From assembly GCA_903853785.1 (NCBI GenBank), contig CAINUM010000036.1:1-14601 (forward strand): 14,601 bases of DNA, written 5' to 3'. Made by a program: the position numbers and the translations under genes. Source of the stretch: Candidatus Magasanikiibacteriota bacterium (GTDB taxonomy: Bacteria; Patescibacteriota; Patescibacteriia; Magasanikbacterales; GWA2-37-8). The notes beneath the pieces were generated by a model. That model made no database searches and was not told the origin of the DNA. It worked only from the letters and a program-made list of their open reading frames with translations. Below, piece by piece: positions 1 to 4,742 of this stretch (position 1 is the stretch's first letter; each line of letters starts with the position of its first letter).

Positions 1-3
1 AAT

Positions 4-606
4 ATGATTAAAATTTACGGATCAAAAAGATCAAGTGCTTTCCGTTGTGTTTGGCTGGCTGAGGAACTTAGTTTAGAATATGAAATTGTAGAAGTGGATT
101 TTCAAAAAGGCGAACACAAATCCCCTGAATATTTAAAAATAAATCCAAATGGAAAAGTGCCCACTATGACAGACGGTAACTTTGTGTTGTGGGAATCACT
201 TGCCATCTGCTATTACATGATTGAAAAAAAACAAGCAAGTGAATTTGTTGGAACAACTCCGGAGGATCACGGCCTCGTAAACCAATGGTGTCTATGGTCG
301 CTCATGCATTTATATTCAAATGCTTTTGCACCATTAACAATGCAAAAATTCCGCAAGACTCCTGACAATGACAGTACTAAATTATCCAAAGAGATTGAAC
401 TACCTCGATACTTAAGCGTTTTAGAAAATCGCTTGGAAGGTCGCGAATATATCGCACTTAATCATTTTACTTTAGCCGACCTTATTATCATGTCAGTTAC
501 AAGAATTTCTGATTTTCTTGAGCTTGATATGACATCGTATCCAAACATTAATGCATGGATGAAAAGAACAAGTGAGCGTCTAGCTTATAAAAAAATAATA
601 AACTAA
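4..606 (+). CDS. Glutathione S-transferase family protein
   Basis: A 200-residue protein, normal length for a cytosolic GST. Residues 1-75 form the thioredoxin-fold domain: an MIKIYG first strand, a Ser-rich segment at 7-12 where the catalytic Ser/Cys normally lies, the cis-proline loop NPNGKVPT (47-54), and WESLAI (63-68), whose Glu-Ser contacts the gamma-glutamyl group of glutathione in the family. Residues 85-200 form the all-helical domain, including the conserved FTLADL N-capping box (155-160). Family members conjugate glutathione to electrophiles or reduce disulfides and peroxides; the substrate here is unknown. The ATG at position 4 gives the usual N-terminus, so the gene is probably complete, although its promoter lies outside the window. 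It stands alone and runs into the hairpin at 667-703. No glutathione synthesis gene is in view, so the protein may use imported thiol or another ligand. Fold assignment is firm, function is not. Confidence 0.9.
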   Translation: MIKIYGSKRSSAFRCVWLAEELSLEYEIVEVDFQKGEHKSPEYLKINPNGKVPTMTDGNFVLWESLAICYYMIEKKQASEFVGTTPEDHGLVNQWCLWSLMHLYSNAFAPLTMQKFRKTPDNDSTKLSKEIELPRYLSVLENRLEGREYIALNHFTLADLIIMSVTRISDFLELDMTSYPNINAWMKRTSERLAYKKIIN

Positions 607-666
607 TCCAATAAATAACTGCTAGCTGTTGAATTGAATACACTTTCAATAGATAAAAATATCAAA

Positions 667-703
667 CAAACAAAACACCGGAATTAATTCGGTGTTTTGT
701 TTG
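667..703. terminator. Bidirectional intrinsic terminator between the GST gene and tRNA-Glu
   Basis: Bases 667-680 and 690-703 form a perfect 14-bp inverted repeat around a 9-base AT-only-plus-G loop. The stem has a GC core (CACCG/CGGTG) and A/T-rich outer ends, so either strand gives a hairpin whose 3' arm runs into T-rich sequence (TTTTGTTTG; on the minus strand the T-rich run continues to about position 655). It begins next to the 3' end of the minus-strand tRNA and lies 60 bases after the GST stop, fitting a shared terminator for two converging units. Confidence 0.85.
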
Positions 704-775
704 TAGCCCGTACGGGAATCGAACCCGTATTTCTACCTTGAGAAGGTAAAGTCCTAACCATTAGACGAACAGGCC
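704..775 (-). tRNA. tRNA-Glu (anticodon CUC)
   Basis: Read on the minus strand, this is a complete 72-base cloverleaf. The acceptor stem GGCCTGT/ACGGGCT has seven pairs, two of them G-U (1-72 and 5-68). The D arm is GTC...GAC around TAATGGTTAG. The anticodon stem TTACC/GGTAG has loop TTCTCAA with anticodon CTC at plus positions 740-742. The variable loop has 4 bases, and the T arm ACGGG-TTCGATT-CCCGT is perfect. The discriminator is A, and the next bases are CAA, so CCA is not encoded and must be added by the CCA-adding enzyme. It decodes GAG. It has its own promoter at 787-815 and a terminator hairpin directly at its 3' side. Confidence 0.95.
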
Positions 776-786
776 AAGTTAGCAAA

Positions 787-815
787 ATAGTATCAAAATA
801 TGCATCTAAAGTCAA
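787..815 (-). promoter_or_regulatory. Promoter of tRNA-Glu
   Basis: On the minus strand a -35 box TTGACT (810-815) is separated by exactly 17 bases from a -10 box TACTAT (787-792). Each differs from the sigma70 consensus at one position. The expected transcription start, about 7 bases downstream, falls a few bases before tRNA base 1 at 775, leaving a very short 5' leader. The promoter sits directly after the stop codon of the methyltransferase gene, so the tRNA can be expressed independently of that operon. Confidence 0.8.
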
Positions 816-817
816 TC

Positions 818-1312
818 TTATCTTTTATATATATAAATCCCCTGTTCTTTTTTTAGGGGTTGCCACTCTGGAAGCGAAAAGGCATAGGATGCTATCAATG
901 TGCCCGGCTTTGTTTCTTTCAATTTTTGAACCATCTTTTTCATATGAGGAGGATATAAGAACATCACCACTACATCCACATCACTGAGATCTGCGTCGTA
1001 AATTGATTTGTAAAAAACCTTAATATTTTCTTTCTGTCCAGATAACAAAACTACCAATTTTGTCCAAAGTACTAAAAACGGATTCAACTCATATCCAATT
1101 GCTTGTGCGCCAGTTTTGGCTGACAAAAACAACAACCTCCCAGCACCGGAACCCAAATCAATCATTTTCATGCCTGGTTTTAAACCAGCCAACTCTACCA
1201 TTTTTATAGCCTGCTGTTTGTGCGTTGGTAAAAATGGTACTCCCAAAAAAACAACCGAAAAGGTAAAGGCGCAAACAATAATTCCGACTATTATATAGAA
1301 AACAATTTCCAT
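818..1312 (-). CDS. Membrane-anchored class I SAM methyltransferase, FAM173/ATPSCKMT-like
   Basis: A 164-residue protein. Residues 3-25 form one hydrophobic N-terminal segment, predicted to anchor the enzyme. It is followed by PFLPT (26-30), a helix, then motif I IDLGSGAGR (51-59), which binds SAM, the acidic strand-2 motif GYELNP (73-78), and the strand-4 region VVVMFLYPPHM (114-124) leading to a Lys-rich helix and SYAFSLPEW (142-150). The order hydrophobic anchor, VPFLPT-type linker, DLGSGxGR, GYELNPxLV and FxLPxW resembles the FAM173/ATPSCKMT family, whose animal members trimethylate a lysine of ATP synthase subunit c. In that family motif I usually reads DLGSGDGR; here the Asp is Ala. The resemblance is by eye, and the bacterial substrate is unknown. 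It is the last gene of a three-gene operon, starting 2 bases after the peptidase stop. Methyltransferase call is strong, subfamily moderate. Confidence 0.85.
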   Translation of the reverse strand: MEIVFYIIVGIIVCAFTFSVVFLGVPFLPTHKQQAIKMVELAGLKPGMKMIDLGSGAGRLLFLSAKTGAQAIGYELNPFLVLWTKLVVLLSGQKENIKVFYKSIYDADLSDVDVVVMFLYPPHMKKMVQKLKETKPGTLIASYAFSLPEWQPLKKEQGIYIYKR

Positions 1313-1350
1313 ACCTAAACGATTATTCTTCTTATTTCTACTGTTTTGGC
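1310..1350 (-). repeat. Copy A of a split sequence block shared with the operon promoter
   Basis: Three blocks, CATACCTAAA (1310-1319), GATTAT (1321-1326) and CTGTTTTGGC (1341-1350), recur in the same order at 3345-3382, where they form the start codon and promoter of the ATP-grasp gene. Here they cover the start codon of the methyltransferase and the last codons of the peptidase gene. Spacing between blocks differs by 1 and 2 bases. This may be an internal promoter or start signal, or coincidence in AT-rich DNA. Confidence 0.4.
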
Positions 1351-2112
1351 TTGTTTTAATTCTTTAAGAGTTTCATTATTCTCACCAATTTTTTCAAGCT
1401 CAGTCCACATTTGCTCCACCAAATCACCGTTTCGATTGGTAATTTTTATAATACCTTTGGCTACACCATGACCATATTTACCCTCACTACCCCAAGCACG
1501 AGCGTGAGCATAATATATCATCTCGTCAGTTTTTTCAGTGATAAGTAAAATATGATTGAATTTATTACTAATGCCGGTTTCCAAAATTACCACCACATCA
1601 CCAGCTTGTGCGTCCTTCCATTTAATTTTCTGAGTATTAAGATTATCTGCATAACGACAAACACTAATATTTTCAATTGGACGCAGTTTGGAAATAATCC
1701 AGCGTAATATATTTTTAGGCGAAGCAACAACAAATTTACGCGCAATATCGATATTTTTTGTTTCTTTAAAATGTGCACGTAGAATTTGAGTTACAAAGCC
1801 AGAACATTCAACGCCGAGATTGTGATCAATCAAAAATTTCCGAATCTCCTCTACGTTTACTTCTTTACCGGTATGCTCGTTATGCAAACAACAATGTCCA
1901 GCTTTATCAAATAAACCGGCGTGATATTGAATAGAAATAATTTTTGCCTCCTCAATTATTTCTTGAGGTGTGCCTTTGCCGACCAGTACACGCAATTGAG
2001 CACGTTGCTTCAGGTGGGCATTATTAAAATATGGACAACGCACTCCTGTGATACCATCAAAAGGTAAGTTGAAATATTCGTCTAATATTTTTTGTGCTTT
2101 GTTTGAAAGCAT
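1315..2112 (-). CDS. NlpC/P60-like (papain-fold) cysteine peptidase or amidase, uncharacterised
   Basis: A 265-residue protein without signal peptide or membrane segment, so probably cytoplasmic. The catalytic signature of the NlpC/P60 (circularly permuted papain) fold is visible in order: VECSGFVTQ (101-109), with Cys103 as likely nucleophile; GDVVVI (171-176), a typical strand entering the core; and NHILLITE (186-193), with His187 as likely base. YYAHARAW (200-207) offers His203 as a possible third polar residue. The N-terminal 100 residues are not part of the standard domain and contain Cys26, Cys74, Cys75, His77 and His80, which might bind a metal. Family members cleave gamma-D-glutamyl or other amide bonds, often in cell-wall peptides. 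Without export, a cytoplasmic peptide or amide is more likely. It lies 2 bases after the ATP-grasp gene and 2 bases before the methyltransferase gene. Fold call is moderate, substrate unknown. Confidence 0.75.
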   Translation of the reverse strand: MLSNKAQKILDEYFNLPFDGITGVRCPYFNNAHLKQRAQLRVLVGKGTPQEIIEEAKIISIQYHAGLFDKAGHCCLHNEHTGKEVNVEEIRKFLIDHNLGVECSGFVTQILRAHFKETKNIDIARKFVVASPKNILRWIISKLRPIENISVCRYADNLNTQKIKWKDAQAGDVVVILETGISNKFNHILLITEKTDEMIYYAHARAWGSEGKYGHGVAKGIIKITNRNGDLVEQMWTELEKIGENNETLKELKQAKTVEIRRIIV

Positions 2113-2114
2113 AT

Positions 2115-3347
2115 TTATATCTTTAATATTGGTTGAACCAAATCTTTTATTTTTTCTCCGATTTTGTTTAAAGTATTTTCATCTTGCAAAATGCCATTTG
2201 CGGATTGAACTCGAACCAGATCCGATTCAAATTCAGTATTATCGTAAACAAAAACATCAAATTTATTTTTATGTAATTGTTCCACTAATTTGTTGGCATC
2301 GTTATTGGAAATTTTGCTATTTTCTAATAAAACTTTTTGAGTTATCTGGGCACCATCTTTAATTACGGTCAATTTATTGTCTACATTTTTTTGGCCAATA
2401 AGAGCCAAAATATGTGCTTGAAAAGTGGTCAGACCAGTTTTGTTTATTTTTTGCTGCAATATGGATTCAAAGCTTGTACTAGCTGGTTGTCGCGCATTGA
2501 TTTCAATCAAAAATAATTTGCCAGTTTTCTTTTCGAGCATTACATCGATACCAAACAGTCCTTTCCAATTACTTTGGACCAATTTTTCTCCAATTGCTTT
2601 GGCCATTTTAATATATTCGGTTTTTTGTTTAGCGTTAAGTAATTTATGTGGAAATGACCAATCATTACCAACGGTTGCAAACGGACGAGTTGTAAAAGGC
2701 AAAAAACCAGTAATCTGAACATTGATATTTCCGCACAAAACCTTTTCACCCCACACCACATTATTGTTGGTAAGCATTATACCGTCTACGTATTTCGTAA
2801 CACGAACCGGACGATCTGGAAAATCTTTTTGAATAGCTTGAAGTTGTTTTTTATCTTCCACCAAAATCGTACCATTACCAGTGTGAGCATGGTTGAATTG
2901 TAAAATAAATCTATCTCCAGACCACTTTAGATCCTTCGCGATTTTGATTTCGTGTGATGGCAAATATTTTTTCAACCCCTCTAACCACTCCACTTGGGTG
3001 ATTTTTTCTTCTACCATCGTCGAGGTTTCAGCACTAGGGTTAAGCAAATTATATTTGTATTTGCCACACAATTTTTCCAGCCGTGTAGTATTTTTAAAAA
3101 CTAAAATATTCGGATTTTTTAAATCCCCAATAAATTTCCTAGTTTTTGGATGAGACAATAGATCGCGCGTATCCAAAAGCTCGTTTTCTTTTAATAATAA
3201 AATATTTTTTCGTCCATTTACCAAACTATTGGCAAAGGCGGTATAATTTGAGATAATGTAATAGCCTTTAGTCGCTACAGACAAACCCAAAGCACGCTCA
3301 AGGTCGCGCACTACATATACTACTGGTTTTGTGAGGGAAAAATTCAT
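2115..3347 (-). CDS. ATP-grasp domain ligase, uncharacterised
   Basis: A 410-residue protein with an ATP-grasp core. FILQFNHAHTGNGTILV (147-163) carries the Gly-rich phosphate loop. VTKYVDGIML (183-192) matches the strand and linker that contact adenine. GLFGIDVMLE (263-272) and FLIEINARQPAS (279-290) hold the Mg-binding acidic residues and Asn (Asp268, Glu282, Asn284). Residues 1-130 form a pre-ATP-grasp-like alpha/beta region, and 320-410 a C-terminal region with no motif I recognise. ATP-grasp enzymes join a carboxylate to an amine or thiol through an acyl-phosphate. No residues identify a substrate. It heads a minus-strand operon with an NlpC/P60-like peptidase and a methyltransferase, a combination suggesting synthesis, trimming and methylation of a peptide or amide. 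The ATG follows a strong promoter by eight bases, with no ribosome binding site. The ATP-grasp assignment is firm, the specificity open. Confidence 0.85.
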   Translation of the reverse strand: MNFSLTKPVVYVVRDLERALGLSVATKGYYIISNYTAFANSLVNGRKNILLLKENELLDTRDLLSHPKTRKFIGDLKNPNILVFKNTTRLEKLCGKYKYNLLNPSAETSTMVEEKITQVEWLEGLKKYLPSHEIKIAKDLKWSGDRFILQFNHAHTGNGTILVEDKKQLQAIQKDFPDRPVRVTKYVDGIMLTNNNVVWGEKVLCGNINVQITGFLPFTTRPFATVGNDWSFPHKLLNAKQKTEYIKMAKAIGEKLVQSNWKGLFGIDVMLEKKTGKLFLIEINARQPASTSFESILQQKINKTGLTTFQAHILALIGQKNVDNKLTVIKDGAQITQKVLLENSKISNNDANKLVEQLHKNKFDVFVYDNTEFESDLVRVQSANGILQDENTLNKIGEKIKDLVQPILKI

Positions 3348-3382
3348 ACCTAAAGATTATACTAAAATACTGCTGTTTTGGC
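3345..3382 (-). repeat. Copy B of the split sequence block (ATP-grasp promoter and start)
   Basis: CATACCTAAA (3345-3354), GATTAT (3355-3360) and CTGTTTTGGC (3373-3382) match the three blocks at 1310-1350: 26 identical bases over about 40, with 1-base and 2-base spacing differences. Here the blocks include the start codon, most of the -10 box and most of the -35 box of the operon promoter. Confidence 0.4.
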
Positions 3383-3384
3383 AA
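3356..3384 (-). promoter_or_regulatory. Promoter of the ATP-grasp/peptidase/methyltransferase operon, nearly leaderless
   Basis: On the minus strand, -35 TTGCCA (3379-3384) and a perfect -10 TATAAT (3356-3361) are 17 bases apart. Only eight bases separate the -10 box from the ATG whose A is at 3347, so the expected start of transcription lies within about two bases of the start codon. The mRNA would have essentially no 5' leader and no room for a Shine-Dalgarno sequence. Confidence 0.8.
3358..3363 (+). promoter_or_regulatory. Possible -10 element for murB, overlapping the divergent -10
   Basis: TATACT on the plus strand differs from consensus at one base and overlaps the minus-strand TATAAT by four bases. 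It would start transcription near 3370, about 29 bases before the murB ATG. No convincing -35 box lies at the right distance. Symmetric -10 elements that fire in both directions are known in bacteria; this is a weak call based on one hexamer. Confidence 0.3.
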
Positions 3385-3398
3385 TTAAAACCACTTTT

Positions 3399-4349
3399 AT
3401 GGACAAACTTTACGCTGATTTGAAGAATTACGGAGACCTCAAACTAAATACACCTTTTTCCAAATTAACTACCTTTGCAGTTGGCGGACCAGCCCAATAC
3501 CTTGTAAATGTTACCGATTCGACCAAATTGGTTGATTTGTTGAACTATTTAAATGGCGAAGGCGTCAACTATTTTATCATCGGCGGCGGTTCCAACCTAT
3601 TGATGCCGGACGCCGGCATAGAAGGTGTCACCATCAAACTACAAACTCCAAAAATTGAACTATTCGGCAATACTATTGTCGCCGAAGCTGGTACTCAACT
3701 CGGAGCGGTAGTAAATTTGGCCTTCAAAAGCAGTCTTGCCGGATTAGAATGGGCTGTTGGAATTCCAGGAACCGTTGGTGGAGCCGTTCGAGGCAACGCG
3801 GGCGCGATGGGGCTTGATATTGCGCGCAGTATTTCTAAAGTAGAAATTTGGCGTGATGGTGAAATGGTTGAAATTCAAAATCCTGATTGTAAATTTGGCT
3901 ACCGCGAAAGTCTTTTTAAATTTAATAAAGACGTTGTTTTGCGGGCTTGGTTCGAATTACAGCCTGGTGATAAAACGGAAATTATGGGTAGAGCTCAAGA
4001 TTATATGAAACACCGCACCGGACGTTACCCTCATTTTCCATCTGCTGGAAGTTTCTTTAAAAATATTAAAATGACTAAATGGCCGGGTGATATCAAAGAG
4101 CTGCCAGAATTATTTCAACAACGAGGTACCGTACCGGTTGGTTGGGTAATGGAACAGCTAAACCTAAAAGGTCTTGCGATCGGCGGCGCAAAAATATCCG
4201 ATGAACACGGAAACTTTATTGTAAATTTCAACGAAGCCAAACAAACGGATGTATTAAAAATCATGGAAATCATGAAGGAAAAGGCATATGATAAATTTAA
4301 AGTAGAGTTAGAACCAGAGGTAGAGATAGTTGAAAAAATAAATATTTAA
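3399..4349 (+). CDS. murB: UDP-N-acetylenolpyruvoylglucosamine reductase MurB
   Basis: Reduces UDP-GlcNAc-enolpyruvate to UDP-N-acetylmuramate with NADPH and FAD, the second committed step of peptidoglycan precursor synthesis in the cytoplasm. With the ATG at 3399 the protein has 316 residues, normal for the family. FAD-binding motifs are clear: TTFAVGGPAQYL (24-35), IIGGGSNLL (60-68), and AVGIPGTVGGAVRGNAGAMG (119-138). Catalytic residues are in place: Arg169 in FGYRES, the proton donor Ser218 in PSAGSFFKN, and a Glu in LEPEVEIV (304-311). The GNAGAMG form and length fit the shorter type II (Bacillus-like) enzymes. A TTG at 3378 in frame would add seven residues, but it lies inside the -35 region of the divergent operon and the ATG start aligns better, so 3399 is preferred. 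First gene of the plus-strand run, divergent from the ATP-grasp operon. Confidence 0.95.
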   Translation: MDKLYADLKNYGDLKLNTPFSKLTTFAVGGPAQYLVNVTDSTKLVDLLNYLNGEGVNYFIIGGGSNLLMPDAGIEGVTIKLQTPKIELFGNTIVAEAGTQLGAVVNLAFKSSLAGLEWAVGIPGTVGGAVRGNAGAMGLDIARSISKVEIWRDGEMVEIQNPDCKFGYRESLFKFNKDVVLRAWFELQPGDKTEIMGRAQDYMKHRTGRYPHFPSAGSFFKNIKMTKWPGDIKELPELFQQRGTVPVGWVMEQLNLKGLAIGGAKISDEHGNFIVNFNEAKQTDVLKIMEIMKEKAYDKFKVELEPEVEIVEKINI

Positions 4350-4357
4350 ATCATAAT
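4330..4357 (+). promoter_or_regulatory. Possible promoter of hpf
   Basis: TTGAAA (4330-4335) and CATAAT (4352-4357) are 16 bases apart across the end of murB, with about 23 bases from the expected start site to the hpf ATG at 4387. The 37-base gap after murB is larger than most in this run, which leaves room for separate control of hpf. The region is extremely AT-rich, so chance matches are likely. Confidence 0.3.
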
Positions 4358-4386
4358 TAATTATTAATCATTTTAACAAAAAAGAT

Positions 4387-4737
4387 ATGCAAATTAATAC
4401 CACTGGCAAAAATATCGAACTTACAGAAGCGATCAAAGAATACGTCGATAAAAAGATTGGGAGTTTGGAAAAATTCCATGATAAAATTTCTCTCGCGCAC
4501 GTGATAGTGGGTATTGAAAACCACCACCACCAAAAAGGAGACGTGTTTGTTTGTGAATGTAAATTACATTTAACTGGCGAAGATCTATTTATTTCCAAAA
4601 CTGAACAAGATCTATATAAAGCTATCGACAAAGTACGCGATCATCTCGAAGAAGAACTAAAAAAACACAAAACTCTTCAAAGAGAAAAAGATAAACGTGA
4701 ATTGCGTGACAATAAAGAATACAAAATTGAAGAATAG
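4387..4737 (+). CDS. hpf: Ribosome hibernation promoting factor, short HPF/RaiA type
   Basis: Binds the decoding region of the 30S subunit and stores ribosomes in an inactive state when growth slows. At 116 residues it is the short form, lacking the C-terminal dimerisation domain of long HPF. The opening MQINTTGKNIELTEAIKEYV (1-20) is the hallmark first strand and helix of the family, followed by DKKIGSLEKF (21-30), a beta strand with a His-rich turn (46-48), and the second helix with the expected DLYKAIDKVRDHLEEELKKHK (75-95). The tail 96-116 is highly charged. It lies between murB and the LTA-synthase-like gene with a 5-base gap to the latter, so it may be cotranscribed with either or both. 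A weak own promoter is possible. A short-form HPF could inactivate 70S ribosomes, but 100S dimer formation would need another factor. Confidence 0.92.
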   Translation: MQINTTGKNIELTEAIKEYVDKKIGSLEKFHDKISLAHVIVGIENHHHQKGDVFVCECKLHLTGEDLFISKTEQDLYKAIDKVRDHLEEELKKHKTLQREKDKRELRDNKEYKIEE

Positions 4738-4742
4738 ATAAA

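Noticed and set aside
2048..2362. 104-codon plus-strand open frame across the ATP-grasp/peptidase junction
   Set aside because: It is antisense to two well-supported genes, and the translation shows no domain or consistent hydrophobic pattern.
3378..3398. TTG start that would extend MurB by seven residues
   Set aside because: The TTG overlaps the -35 box of the divergent operon, and the ATG at 3399 gives the usual MurB N-terminus. Neither start has a ribosome binding site.
4525..4540. His-coding run in hpf (three CAC codons)
   Set aside because: It is a short turn inside a normal HPF sequence and does not form a repeat array or leader-peptide attenuator.
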